Shown here one piece after another: positions 1-11,985 of a DNA stretch of 64,000 nt. The DNA lies in the NCBI GenBank assembly GCA_950097015.1, contig CATNEN010000009.1, positions 64,501-128,500 on the forward strand. The letters run 5' to 3'. The notes beneath the pieces are model-generated. The model worked only from the letters and a program-made list of their open reading frames with translations, did no database searches and was not told the origin of the DNA. The first letter of the stretch is position 1. Every line of letters begins with the position of its first letter. The position numbers and the translations under genes were made by a program. Origin of the DNA: Macrostomum hystrix (taxonomy: Eukaryota; Platyhelminthes; Macrostomidae).

Positions 1-960
1 AAGAGCTGTTCAATTTTCTGGAGTTCAATAACTACTACGCATTCTTAGCACTTTCTGCCTGTCCTCACGTAGCTAGCTAAGCAGAGGTTGTTGAAAATGT
101 TGCAGTCGCTTTTAATTGATCGACAAGCAAATTTGACTGCCAGTCATTCAGCAGTCAGTCAGTCAGTCAAGCTGTCAGCCTCGAAATTCTAGCCGCGTAA
201 CCATGGAATCATGAATCGATGCAAAAACACAGCCGGAAAAAGTTGCTTTCGTGAGGGCTTTAACACTGTATGAACTCCTCAATTGAGCGGATGAACGCTT
301 CCAGTATTTTTCTCGTTCCTAAAGATGCATACAGAGAGTTTTATGGTGGATGGATGCAGCACTGGATGATGTAGCTGGAAGCGAAACTTTGCTGCAGCCT
401 GCAGCTGAGTGAAGCATGAAATTCACAACCCAGCTGTTTACTCGTATTCCGTTTGTCACTAAAGCGCTGGGTTTTACTCGTAGTTTTTGTTAAATGGAAT
501 GGCTACAGCCCCGGGTCTTTGGTGAAGATTTTCGTCGCCAACTGACCCCCAACTTAGCCTAATGAGGCGATCCAGGCTGGGTCGAAAAAAATATAAGTAA
601 TAAAATATAAATAATAAATAATAAAATCTGGACACATTGGCTGCACCTGAGTCGCCTCAGTCTCATACCGCTATTTGTTTTGTCAGAGGCAATAACATAA
701 AATTATCCCATGCTAATACCCAGGCACGTGATGACTCCCGAGCAACGCTACGAAAACATGATTTGGGGTTGGGGAAAAATATCCCTATTTATTTGAATGA
801 TCTTAGAAAAAAAGACAAAAGGTTCAATGCTCCTAAATATATCAAAGAGCTCTTTGCCCAGACTCTAGATTGGACTAATGATTTAAAACAACGACGGAAA
901 ATGGCTTTATTGAAAGTCACGGGCTAGAAATATCCAAAATTACATTCCGCTTTTTTGTTA
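1..960. other. No gene recognised
   Basis: This stretch is noncoding as far as I can see. It has a short CAGT-rich run near 150-170 and an open frame without an ATG at 637-927. The peptide of that frame matches nothing I can name with confidence. Confidence 0.4.
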
Positions 961-1009
961 CCTCTTCCTGCCTAACCAGAATCCATCATTTGTCTGTTTC
1001 TGACTGCTT

Positions 1010-2790
1010 GGTAAGCAGTGCTTACCATAGATATTTTCTGGCATAGCATGTCACTCCCATTCCTGCCGGCTAGGCTTACTAATCAAGCATGGCTTAAACT
1101 GATGCACTAGACGGGAAGGACATGAGCAGCACTACTGCCTTTAGCCAGTAAAGCAGTCTCACTTGCTGCCTGCTTGGTATGCGCTGCTTACCATAGAAAT
1201 CTGTGCGCAGCAAGTCCCCTTTACAGTAGGACAAGCTTTCTTACAATAATATTCTGACCATCTTGTTTGTTAGTATTTTCTTACTAAATTTCTCAGTACG
1301 AGCGTACTCACTGAAAACCTGCAGTACATGGCTTCTCTCTCTGGGATCGAATACATGACCTCAGACAGTGAACTGAGCCTCGACTCCTACTTAACAATAG
1401 ACGAGGAGCCTGTTGAGGAGGTTGGTATCGAAGACGCACTGAATGGCAATCCTCCAATCATGGAAGAGCCTGAAGGCGAGGAAGGACAGGAGTTCGCAGA
1501 TGGCGAAGCGGCTGAAGTTGAGAATGTTTGGCGGCTTGTCGAGCCTGGGTCCGATGAAGGGACAGAAAGTTTTGAATTTACCGGAACTGCTGGCCTAAAT
1601 CCTAACGTTTTAATTCCTGACAATGTTGAGCAGGATAAGTCTTTATTTTTACAAAATGGACGAACGCCAAGGTGGCCACCATGCTGATGGAGCTGGATCC
1701 TGAGACGGACGTCCTTCCACCTATCTTGACTAGCTGGCGGGACTGCACCGCAAGCGAGATGAAAAAGCTAGTCGGCATGCATCTGTACATGGGCCTGAAC
1801 AAAAAGTCCGAGCTACATGACTACTGGAGCACAGATGATTTTCACTGCATGCCATACTTTCAGAAGCCCGAGGCGTAAGCTCGCGATAGATTCAAGCAGC
1901 TGCTGACATTTCTGCGCTTCTACGACAGCAGGGAAGAAGCAAGCGCAGATCCACTACTCAAGATTCGTCCATTTATGAATATGCTGCAAGCTTATTGCAA
2001 GAACAACTACAGGCCTGAGTGTGAAGTGAGCATTGACGAGTCCTTGATACTGTTTAAGGGGCGACTTCGTTTTAAACAGTACATTCCAACAAAGCGGGCC
2101 AAGTCCGGAATGAAGATGTACTGTCTGTGTGAGTCCAAGTCTGCTTATCTCTTCAATTTCATAGTGCACTCAACTCCAGAAGAAAATCGGAAGTTCGGCT
2201 CCACACAGGACTGTGTAAATCTTTCTCTCAGCGAGCGAATCGTAGCTGAGCTGCTTCCAACGTTGGCATTCGCAGCGTTGAAGTATCGACAGAATGGACC
2301 AGCTTAACACTCAAACTGACTTAAGTTTTCTGTTTTTGCCTCTTGTCTTTAGCTTAAATTTGTTAATGACTATTATTTATTTATTCTAGTTTTGCTAGTT
2401 ATAGTTTCTGCATAGTGTACCAGTCGTACCCTCTGTATGCGCTGGTAAGTTAGATTGGACAGATGTATCGGCTGTTTCGATGCTCTTCTTTGTTCTTTAG
2501 TTATTTTTACAATACTACGAGAAAGTTAAGATATTGGAATTCAAATTTATCAGAGCCTTCTTGAATAAAATAGAATGTTTGAATTAAAAGCTATAAAGGA
2601 GATGTACAAACAACACATAATTAAGAATGTACAATTTAAAATTTATGCTTGTCAGAAAAAAATCTAGAATATTCACGGTAAGCAGTGCTTACCACTGCAG
2701 GCAGGAACCGATAGTATCAATTTAACCATAGAATTCTATCTACTCAAGCCGGCAGGAGGTAAAATTAGGCCTTGGTAAGCACTGCTTACC
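1010..2790. repeat. Four copies of a 17-bp palindrome bracketing the piggyBac relic
   Basis: The near-perfect palindrome GGTAAGCAGTGCTTACC lies at 1010-1026 and 2677-2693. A copy with the other central base is at 2774-2790 and a degenerate copy at 1176-1192. Two copies therefore lie on each side of the piggyBac-like coding relic. The 10-mer CCTGCCGGCT (about 1063-1072) recurs inverted at about 2748-2757. The pattern looks like subterminal inverted repeats of one element, but I could not place TTAA-flanked tips. Confidence 0.6.
1328..2307 (+). pseudogene. piggyBac-like transposase relic
   Basis: This is a decayed transposase of the piggyBac (DDE_Tnp_1_7) family, whose enzymes cut and paste DNA at TTAA sites. 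An acidic N-terminal region (1328 to about 1650) is followed by family hallmarks: GMHLYMGLNKKSELHDYWST (about 1774-1833), RDRFKQLLTFLRF, KIRPFMNML, then SIDESLILFKGRLRFKQY (about 2030-2085) with the conserved catalytic aspartate of the DES motif, then KSGMKMYCLCES. A frameshift near 1650 separates the acidic part from the catalytic part, and an in-frame TAA sits at 1876-1878. Similarity stops near 2250 at about the SERIVAELL segment, so the last catalytic aspartates and the cysteine-rich C-terminus are missing. The copy cannot encode an active transposase. Confidence 0.85.
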
Positions 2791-2884
2791 ATCAGTCTTC
2801 TCGTGGTTTTAAAAGCATACAAATCTGTAAAAAGACAACCCGCTTGCCCTCCAATACTCCCGATCTATATTTAGTCCTTTTGAT

Positions 2885-4078
2885 TTGCGCTGCTTAAAAT
2901 CTCACTGCCATGAGCGATCAGGAGCTTCTATCTCTAGTGACGAATCAAACCGCCAAAGCTACGAAACTGCTCCAGATGAGCACGGAGATGGACTGCGCCG
3001 AGGACCGTACGTTAGAATAAGCGATGAGCGTTACAACCTCGTTGCGGATGCTTTAGAAAGAGGCGAACTACCGGCGGATATCGCGCGCTGGCTGCAGCTC
3101 AACAAAAACACCGTCTACTCCATTCAGAAGCGATACGAGACGAAAGGACAGCGAAATCGGCGTCCGCGTGGTGGAACTCGCGGCGCAAAGCTGGGCGAGG
3201 AACAGACAGACTGGCTGGTGCAACATCTTGACCGGAACCCAATGATGACGCTGGCAGAGATGGCACGATCGGTACAAGGTAGATTTGAAGGTCTTCAAGT
3301 TAGCACTGCTACAATCAGTAGAGCTTTAGACAAGCAGCTTATCACCCTGAAATGTCTGAGCCGGGATGCCGACATTCCTGCAACGCACAATACTCCGGAG
3401 AATCGACTTCGAAGGCGCGAATTCGCTGAATGGCTGATCGAATTGCCACTCGATCATCACCCTGTCTTCTTCGATGAAACAGGTTTTAATTTATGGACTC
3501 GAAGGTCAAAAGGGCCCAGCAGACGTGGGCAATGAGTGAGAAGGGTTGTTGTCACTCAGCGAGGGGTCCAGGTGAATCTGGTACAGGCCGTGTCACCAAC
3601 GGCAGGTCTTCTGCATCACAAGATTGTAGCAGCCACGATGACCACAGAAAGATTTCAGACATTTGTGGAGGAGTTACTGGAGGTTTTAAGCAATCGGAAC
3701 GACATCGGAGACGCTGACCAGATGCACATTGTGATGGACGGTGCTCGATTTCACGGTCGAGTGCAGATTCCGGAGCAGTACGAAGCAAACTGGAGGGCCG
3801 TAACGCTGCCTCCCTACTCGCCCTTCCTCAAACCTGTAGAAAATGCACATTCCTGCGTGAAAGCGGCGATCAAGCGCGCGCTTTCCCAGCCTGAAGTGCA
3901 GAGAGAGCTGGACCTGCCACCTCTGGACACTCCACTGTGGCAGCGGCGGATTCTGGTGCTGCACAGGATTGCAGAGGAGGCCACTGGTGAGGTGACTCCT
4001 GCCAAATGCGGCGGCTGGTTCAGGCAGATGCTGCGACGAGTTCCGGCCTGCTTGGCAGGGCAGCCGATTGACGACTGA
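2885..4078 (+). pseudogene. IS630/Tc1-mariner-like DDE transposase with one in-frame stop
   Basis: This is a nearly full-length transposase of the IS630/Tc1-mariner superfamily. An N-terminal helix-turn-helix region (about 3020-3150, with ARWLQLNKNTVYSIQKRY) precedes a DDE_3 catalytic core. The three acidic positions are visible: the D of FFDETGFNLW (about 3470-3495), the D of HIVMDGARFH (about 3727-3755) and the E of PPYSPFLKPVENAHSCVK (about 3810-3860). The frame is open throughout except for one TGA at 3533-3535, between RRGQ and VRRVVV. CGA to TGA deamination would explain it. No in-frame ATG precedes the HTH; an ATG at 2910 is in another frame, so the start is uncertain. Confidence 0.85.
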
Positions 4079-6872
4079 GTGGTGTTACGCCTTTTTACGA
4101 GTAACGCCGGACACTTTCTGTGCTTCACTGCTCCCTTTAAATGTTTGTATCTTGCGTTGCATTCAACTTTTGTTGATGCATAAAGTTTAGTTAACAGTTT
4201 AATTAATCAAAGCGTAGCATTGATAAAAAGCGTAAAAACAAAGACAAAATTGTTTCTTGAAATTGATGAATACGAAGAATATTTTAATCAGAAGTAAACT
4301 CAGTCTTGATTGGGTATTTCAGGGAAAGCGAATGAATATTTTGCACAGCATCCCAAACTCTGTTGCTGGAGGACAGATGCTGGTAGAGAAACCGAATCCA
4401 GTGAAAAGAGTTGTTTTCGCTCATTTCAAGCAAAAATTTTTCTCCGCGCGCGTGGATCAAGCGAAAAAATTTTGCTCCTTAAAAAAACATTTTTCCGGGT
4501 TTTTGGGTTTTTCTAACGTGTCTATATTAATGGCACTCTGGAATTAGAGACAGAAATTTTGAGAAAATCTCTTTTCTCTGAGAATAATTTTCGTCCCAGA
4601 ATACTACTCACAGAATAAGGTTTACAGAATACTACTCTGAAATTATAAAAGTAAAGAATTTAGAATTTGGAGACAGATTTTGTGAGTTGTGACCTTTTTT
4701 CCTGATCTCTTTGTAAATAATAAAGTTAATATGGAGGCTACGATAATGTTTGTCCTAGAATACTATACTCACAGAGTACAACACACAAACTGATCTGGAA
4801 TAATAAAAATAGAGAATTTATAATATAGAAAAGAAGGGGCGAGAATTTTATGGAAGGGCGAGGATTTTTTAGAGAGGCAAGGACCCTTTTTCCCTGATCT
4901 CTTCTGTAATAATAAAGTCAACAGATTGTGGATTATGGAGACTGCGTAAACAGGTAGCACCAAGGAGCTGGAGAATTACTTTAATAATTCGTATTAAATT
5001 TAGGGCCCTATTCTATGCAGCTGCAGTATGCAGCCTTCAGATGCACCGGGCAATAGCTGCGGTTCGCGTGAAATCTAGTGAAATCTGGATTCGGACCTCC
5101 GTACTTTGAGTCGTGCGTCTTGCACATTAAGTGCTTTATTTTAAAGCTTTAAAAGCCCAATAACAAGTCCGAATTTTATAGAAAAAATGGAGTGGGTTTG
5201 GTGTGTGAGAGGGTTGTTTTCAAAAGGATGTTTGCGAAATATCTGAAATATCTGTTCAGATCTGTTCATATCTGTTCAGAAACGTCAAATATCTGAAGTT
5301 AGAAACACGTTGCATCCGAAAAAAACGAAATAAGCGTCTAAGATGTGTGACTTTTGAATCGAAGAAAGAATAGCACAGTAATTTTTAATTGTCAAACATT
5401 CTAAGGGGTGCCTAACTGACCAGCCCGTATCGCTTCGAAAACACGTTTTCCTGCCTCGTGCATCTTTATGTTGAGGCAGTCTAAGGAATGCAGGGTGCGT
5501 CAAATCTAGCTGCTCCAGACCAGTCCAAAAACTACGCTGCGCGTGTTTAAGTAGCGGTGTCTACATTAAAAATATACTATCCAAGCTCAGAAACGAGATG
5601 AACACATTTTTATGCCGTCACATTATACTCGTATAAAGTAGTTAGAAACAATTCTTTGCTACCCGTGTGAAGCAACATTCGAGTTTTGCTGGGTACGAGC
5701 GTAGATATGAGTAGACATTTCTGACAATTATAGACAATACGCGCTCGTAGCTCGTAGATAAATTTTTGACAATTCTAGACAATACGCGCTCGTAGCTCGT
5801 AGATAAATTTTTGACAATTCTCCGTGCCAGCGACGGAGAATTAGAAAAATTTCTTGAATGGAAGCTTTTAACTCGCTGAAACAATTATCAATAGTCTTGC
5901 GCGAGTTATAAAACTAATATACATTGCAGATAGTCAAAATACACTCTTAGCTTCTCAGCTTTATTTCAGGTTTATGCTTCGTAGGTTGCGCTACAAATAC
6001 TTATGCAGGAAGTCTACGAACTATCGAGACTAATGAGTTTAGTTTTACCTATTGTCAACTGCAGTCGCAGAGTCGTGTCAAGCCTAGTCTTTTGTTAAAG
6101 TCATCAGATTCGCCTCGTAAAATGATATCGTTTTTACAAAATTACCTCGCAACTTTAATTTTCATCGGTTTTTGCGTGATTTTAATTTAGCTTATCCGTG
6201 CAAATTTACTGTGTCAAAACAATGGCTAAGGTCATTCGAATTTATCATAAGAAATTGACAGCCTACAGCTTGCTTCAGCTGGCCAAAAATACACACGTTT
6301 GTGCGCATTCGCAAGCAGCTGAGACCTGTTTGCGAAAACAAAATGTGAACAGTATTCTACTGTGAACAGAAGAGAGTAATTACATGCAAGAAGCTTGGAA
6401 TAAGAGTAATAAGCAGGCTGCGTTAGAATGAGAAAACTGAGTTACTCGTATAAGATTTTGCATGCCGCTAGTGGCAATGACAATTAAGCTTCACGAATAC
6501 TATCAAGACTACAGCGCGAATAAATAGGGTAGGCAAAACCTACCCTAGTCTCCATTAGTTTGATAGACTCGTTTTCTTTCTTGCCCATTAGAGCATCGCT
6601 GGTATTCTATAAAAAGGAGGCTGAATGGTATTGCATTTTCAGTAGGGTTAGTTGGCCCTGACACAGAGTCGGTGATAAAGTTCTGGGTTATCTAAACATA
6701 AGGAGAGAGAAACTGAAGCGAAGCAAGTGCTCTGCTCACTATACTTAGCCCGCGGCCTTGACCAAATCAATCTTTGCAAAGAGACTCTGGACTATTTAAA
6801 AGCTCTGCAGCTCTCATTCCTCTCCAAAACTGAGTCAACAAAGCAGAAGCCCGGAATAATTCTGTGACTAAG
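4079..6872. other. Intergenic DNA with two short tandem duplications
   Basis: No convincing gene was found. A diverged direct repeat of roughly 150 bp covers about 4600-4930; both halves contain a variant of CCTGATCTCTT followed by AATAATAAAGT. A clean 45-bp tandem duplication lies at 5731-5775 and 5776-5820, including GCGCTCGTAGCTCGTAGATA. The last few hundred bases are the likely promoter region of the bHLH gene. Confidence 0.5.
6793..6802 (+). promoter_or_regulatory. TATA-like box of the bHLH-Orange gene
   Basis: TATTTAAAAG lies 71 bp upstream of the proposed start codon at 6873. This is a suitable distance for a short 5' leader. The assignment rests on sequence and position only. Confidence 0.35.
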
Positions 6873-9236
6873 ATGCAATCGGAAGTTTCAGAAACGTGCT
6901 GGTAAGTGTTTGAAAATTAGAGGGTTTAAAAATATACGCACTTTAAATAAAAAACGAGTCTTATAAAGCGCTACTCAAAACGGCCTGTTCTATAAAATTT
7001 GCGGATCCTCAAAGTTTCAACTTAAAGAAAATTTATACTGCTGAGATACGAGTGAAGGATCGAGGATCCAATTTATTTTACGAAAGCTTTATATAGCACG
7101 ACACTAGCGACTTCACATAAAAATGTTGCGTTAATAAGTAGTAAAGCGCCACAAAACTTTAACAGAATCAAATACTCATTATTCATCTAGGAGGGCCTCA
7201 GCAGATAAAGATTCAAAAAACGTGAGCGTGAAGGATCCAGTGGAAAGGAAAATGAAGCAAACCAGGGCAAGACTTTTTGTTGTTTTTATTGTTTAGGACT
7301 GCTTCAGTCTAGCTCTTGGTTGTTTGAGGTACATGGGTACATGCACGCGCATGCATATTTACAGGACCCGCAGTCGCACAGGATAATTGAGAAGAGGCGC
7401 CGTGACCGAATGAACAAATCGCTGAGTGATCTAAATCGCCTAATTCCATCCGCTTACTTAAAGCAGGTAAACCAACAAATCTACGAGAGTAGGTCGTCCT
7501 TTCATTTTCAAATTCAGAACTCGATTCTGAGATTCATGAATGCACTTTAAGTGTATCTAAATCGATCGAAAAAAGGATTAATGCAAAGAATTAATAATGA
7601 ATATTATTGCATAACTTATGCTGCTTTTAATAATAAACGTTACAGGGTCAGGGTCGAGTAGAGAAGGCAGAAATAATAGAATTGGCAACACAGCACATGG
7701 TGGCGCTTTCAGCCCAGCTGAAGAAATGTGAAGGTAGCGGCGAATACATAGTAAATAAATTTGGACTGAAAATCTATGCTTCACGCACGATTTAAAGATA
7801 ACTTTCCATTATTTCAGCTATCATGGGCAATGATTTTCCTGGCTCTGAGGGCGCTTGCTGCATCGGAAAATTTTACTTAGGCTTCAGGGAGGCCAGCAAA
7901 GCAGCTGTGTCATTTCTCATCGAGCAAGGGGGCTTTAGCAGCAACGACCCTGTGTGTAGCAAGCTGCGAGCCAACCTACATAGTCTCTCCGAACGACTTT
8001 TGCTCGGTAAGCATTAAAAATAATTTTGCTTAATTTTCGTTCTACCTTAGTACTTGAACACTGTACAAGCAAGACCTTCAGCTTTGGTTAAAGATAAGAT
8101 TAGATATATTATCTATAGATACTCGTAAAGTTTTGCTATTGCTTGTTATCTGTATGTGTATGCATTACTAAATACAGACAATAGTGTAGTTAAACCTTAA
8201 TGCAATCCCAGATGACACGCATCAGCAGAAGCTGCAGCAGCAGCCAAAGTCAGATGAGACCACGTCAGAGCTTCCCGAGCCGACCGGTCAGCCGTCTCCG
8301 GAAATTTCCTGTTACTCCACCGACGAGGCTAGAAGCGAGGCGTCCTTTGAGGCCGGCGGGAGAGACTGTGCCACTAGAGGCACTTGCAGACACAATCAAA
8401 AGAGTAGTTTTAATTCGCGGCAGGAGGTGAGGTCGGAAAATATAGCTGCAATATACTTACACGATTTAGTTGCTGTTGAGAAGAAGTGCACCGTACATTT
8501 TATAACTCTATATCTCATGTAAAGCTCGTTCATTAACATATATGTATTGCAAGTACAATATACTTTTAATATGCTAAAATGAAGTGTCTATATGTCAATT
8601 CAGTCTTACGTATACATTTCTAGTATGTACTATTATACTATGCATATACACAGTATAATATTTATATTCTGTATCACTATCTATAGAGATTTTTGCCACT
8701 AGAAATATAAAATACTGAATTTCCAGTTTTAACGTAGCTGTTTTATCCATATTTAACATATAAAATACTATTTACTCGTACATCTAAACACGGTGTGTGG
8801 GTGATCAGAGTACCGATCTTTTAATAATGAGTTCGAAAACCTAACTCCTAGCTGCTATTGGACCAAAAACTAGGCGAACGTGGCCGAAAACCGCACATGT
8901 ACGTTAAGTCGAAAGCGCCGGGCAACGTCACCCCTTCCTGACTCTGGAGGTCCGACTTCTCAATACACAGATAGTGTCGGTTTGTTAGGAACACATGACG
9001 AAGCTGTCAAAGACGCAGTGGAGGCTGAGCCAGCCCAAGAGACAGAGGCCTTCTTGCCAGGCTTTGTGCTTCATGAGTCGGGAACTTACTACGAACCTGT
9101 GGTGATCCCTCAAGCAAGTCTGGGGGAAGAGAGGCTAGGCCGGTGTCGCCAGCCGCTGCACCCGGTGTCCATCCCGGTTAATTTCCGGACTACGCGGTTC
9201 ATTCGAACTGACCAGCCGGCTGGGTCGGATGCCTGA
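6873..9236 (+). CDS. cwo: Clockwork orange-like bHLH-Orange transcriptional repressor, seven exons
   Basis: Exons 6873-6901, 7191-7221, 7365-7466, 7646-7733, 7818-8006, 8212-8426 and 8874-9236 join in phase with GT-AG introns and give 338 residues. The basic region [14 protein letters not shown], helix 1 ending LIPSAYLKQ and helix 2 ([18 protein letters not shown]) cover residues 21-80. This form, including the GRGR/GQGR loop and EKTEIIE-like helix, is typical of the clockwork orange subgroup of Hey/Hes/DEC repressors, which bind E-boxes and damp circadian transcription in insects. Exon 5 encodes an Orange domain ([16 protein letters not shown]). A C-terminal block, [14 protein letters not shown], resembles a tail motif I recall from clockwork orange proteins. 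No WRPW motif is seen. The first two exons, 29 and 31 nt, were found only by phase matching. The exon 7 acceptor (AG at 8872-8873) has a weak pyrimidine tract but is required, because a TAG in frame precedes it. Confidence 0.82.
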
Positions 9237-10070
9237 CCGAACACCATTGAGGGAGAACTGCGCAAAAAGAAGGAATGATGAGAAATGAAAAATAATTAGA
9301 TTATCATAATTACCAATTGAAATCAATATTCATACAGTATGACAGCGGAATACTTTTTTATTCGCCATACGTGCTCGTAAATATTACTGCATGCTTATTT
9401 GGTATTTTGTGCGTCATGTTATATTTCCAGCCAGGTTCCTTTAATTTAAGCCTAATCCGCGTCCTGAGCCGTGAAGTGCTTCTTTATAATGCTATGAGTG
9501 AACTTACATCTATTGAACATGCATGTTCTGCCCCAAAAATACCTGAACTATAAACTAGCCCAAACCATGCCCATTGCGTATTGTATGATTTCTCTAAAAC
9601 TGAAGCATATATTTATTATTGAGAAGTACGATTGAATTTCACTGAATTCTCTAAAGCGGATTTTTACACTGGATCTGGAGGGAATTAAATACAGGTGACC
9701 CTAGACTGTGGATGTGTAAGATAACTAACTGTATGTGGCGAATAAATACATCGCGGACATCGTTTTGATTGGCCGTACGTTAGGTTGCCCTAAAATCACA
9801 CTGGATAATTTTATTAGGTGTTCACTTTTGTCACTTCTGTGTTTTAACCGGCCACACGCTTCGTTGCCCTGCCCCCTCAGTGCTCAGTCTCCTCAGTCTC
9901 TTCAGTGGCCGCATTCAAAGGTTCCGAATCCGATTTCATCGAAGTGCTTCTTGCCTCTTCGAAAGACATTAATAACCGCTGATCAAAGGGCAATTACGTA
10001 CCCGCCAGATAAATCAGTCATAATTGACGCGAAACAGTTTTCAGCTAACAGAAAGTTACTTACCGTGATG
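9237..10070. other. Intergenic, nothing recognised
   Basis: This AT-rich stretch lies between the bHLH gene and the 3' end of the LINE. The open frame at 9735-10073 has no family resemblance and no coding signature. Confidence 0.4.
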
Positions 10071-10249
10071 TAAAGGGTCTTGACTTACTTGACTTAGCTG
10101 CAGGGGGCATCCTCGGATGCAGCGGGGAGGCGTTGCCGCCCATTCCGCTAGCCCCTGGCGACCACGGGCAACTAAAGCTGCGGTGTCGCGCAGGGGGATC
10201 CGGTGATGATGGGAGGACCGCAGTGCGGTCCTCCTCCGGAGAGTCCAGG

Positions 10250-10880
10250 AGGTGGAGAGTTGCTCGCCCGGTGGCCCTTAGGTAACGGATGAGCTGGCAG
10301 ATGTTCTCAGGCCTGAAAACGTCGGGGAGATCCGGGTTTGGGCCGAGATAGGTGATCCTGTCTTGAGTGAAGGCGGGGCAGTCACAAATAAAATGCTCTG
10401 CATCCTCAACATAGGAAGAGGCAGAAGGGGCATTCCTCACTGCGGATTTTGCCTTGCAGGAAGCGGTGCCTGGCGAAACAGCCATGGCCAGAGAGGGCCA
10501 TGGTAACTGCCCTGATGTCCCTGCGGTTAAGTCCAAGCAAGGCTTTGAGGGAGGGACAAGGAGGGACAAGGGACAGCAGCGCGAGACTGCCGACAATCGG
10601 CGGTATTGATCCATCTGTCCTTGTGCTTTGAGGCCACCCACTGGTTAATCCGAGTGTTGACGACGGCGGTAGGGGTGGAGACCGCAGGCACGGGGCCAAA
10701 AAGCGAACCCGTCGAACCGGCCTTGGCGAGGCTGTCGGCCAATTCGTTACCAGGGTGGCCAGAGTGTCCTGGAATCCACCTTAGGGACACCTTGTTGTGG
10801 GTCCCTAAGCGATTGAGTTGCGCGACGCAGTTGAGGACTGTGTGTGAGCAGGTGTGCGTGCAAGGATCACCGCCTAGCTG
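10250..10880 (-). pseudogene. LINE ORF2 3' part: RNase H C-terminus and zinc-knuckle tail
   Basis: The minus-strand frames show the RNase H motif [20 protein letters not shown] (about 10,735-10,795) with its conserved His and Asp. A tail follows with a Cys/His pattern (HFICDCPAF) and the family ending [11 protein letters not shown] frameshift near 10,550 separates the two. Similarity on this strand stops at [10 protein letters not shown] (about 10,877), where the inverted segment begins. Confidence 0.8.
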
Positions 10881-10884
10881 TCCG

Positions 10885-11985
10885 AGTTTAGGAAGATTTC
10901 TGCTCCGTGGAAAGCTCAGCTCCAGGGAGGCCCGCAGGGTGGCGTTCTCAGTCCGATCCTTTGGAACCTTCTCATGGACGAGCTGCTCTGCAGCCCTGAC
11001 CCGGACCCGGTCCAAAAAACCGGCTATGCTGACGACGTCAGCCCGTGGCCGGACCGTCTCCCCTGGTCCTTAGAGACCTTTTGCAAGCTTTCATCCACCG
11101 TGCCGAGCGCTGGGCTCATAGCTGCGGCCTCAAACTCTCTGAGTCCAAGACCGTCGCCATTATGTTCACCAGCAAACGAAACTGGAGGATTGAGCCTCTT
11201 CTTCTCTATGACAAACCCATCGCCATGGAGAAGCAAACTAGATGCTTAGGTGTCATCCTCGACCACAGGTTGAGTTGAACACCTCACGTCAAATTCAAAA
11301 CTCGCAAAGCTCTTGCGACTCTCGCGCAGATCCGCAGAGCCTTCGGTGCTACCTGGGGCCTCACCCCCCGCCGTCTCTGGTGGATTTACACTACCCATTG
11401 TAAGACCGGCCATTTCTTATGCCGGCTTCATCTGGAATAGTGCCCTGGAGACCAAAGGGGTCTTGGAGGCCTTAAACAAGGTGCAGGGCCGTGCTTGTCG
11501 AGCCATCATGAGTGCGGCACCCTCCACTCCCTTCGCTGGCATGAATGCCTTCCCCCTTTAGATCTTTTTATCAAAGGGGAAGCGATGAAGACGGCTCGTC
11601 GTCTTCTGGACGCGGGCGTCTCCATACGGAAGCAACTTACCTTCAGAAAGCAGAACCTCCAGCCCCATGGCGACCTCAGCCTACGGGACCTGGACGCAGC
11701 AGGAGGTCTCAAAATTCTCTCAGACGGAATTCCGTCGACGCTGTGCCCACCGCTAAAATTCAAAACCAGCATTCCGCCTCGCCAGGAAGTATGTGACCAC
11801 GGCCAACCCCGTGAAATTCACTGCTTCACCGACGGTTCGCAAATCAACTCGGTCTCTGCTTTCGGCTACTGCATTATGTCCGGAGGGAAAACTGTGGCGA
11901 CCTTCTCCCAGCACACCGGTATAAACTCTACCGTTTTCCAGAACGAAGTTCTCGCCATCAGCTCCTGCGCCCTTCTGGACTTTCA
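10885..11985 (+). pseudogene. LINE ORF2 middle part, inverted: RT palm/thumb and RNase H start
   Basis: On the plus strand the RT block [19 protein letters not shown] (about 10,928-10,985) is followed by the catalytic YADDV box (about 11,023), the GLKLSESKT and TRCLGVILDHRLS blocks, then the RNase H start EIHCFTDGSQINSVSAFGY (about 11,815-11,870) and NEVLAISSCALL (about 11,941-11,975). These belong between the minus-strand pieces on either side. Stops such as the TGA after DHRLS near 11,276 and several frame changes are present. Confidence 0.82.

Noticed and set aside
637-927. 96-codon frame with IPIYLNDLRKKDKRF, faintly like LINE ORF1 proteins
   Set aside because: It starts at TTG, has no flanking LINE sequence, and the resemblance is to a few residues only.
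4257-4547. ATG-started frame of 96 codons
   Set aside because: AT-rich, no family resemblance, no splice or promoter context.
9735-10073. 112-codon plus-strand frame beside the LINE end
   Set aside because: No coding signature; it runs into the LINE 3' boundary.
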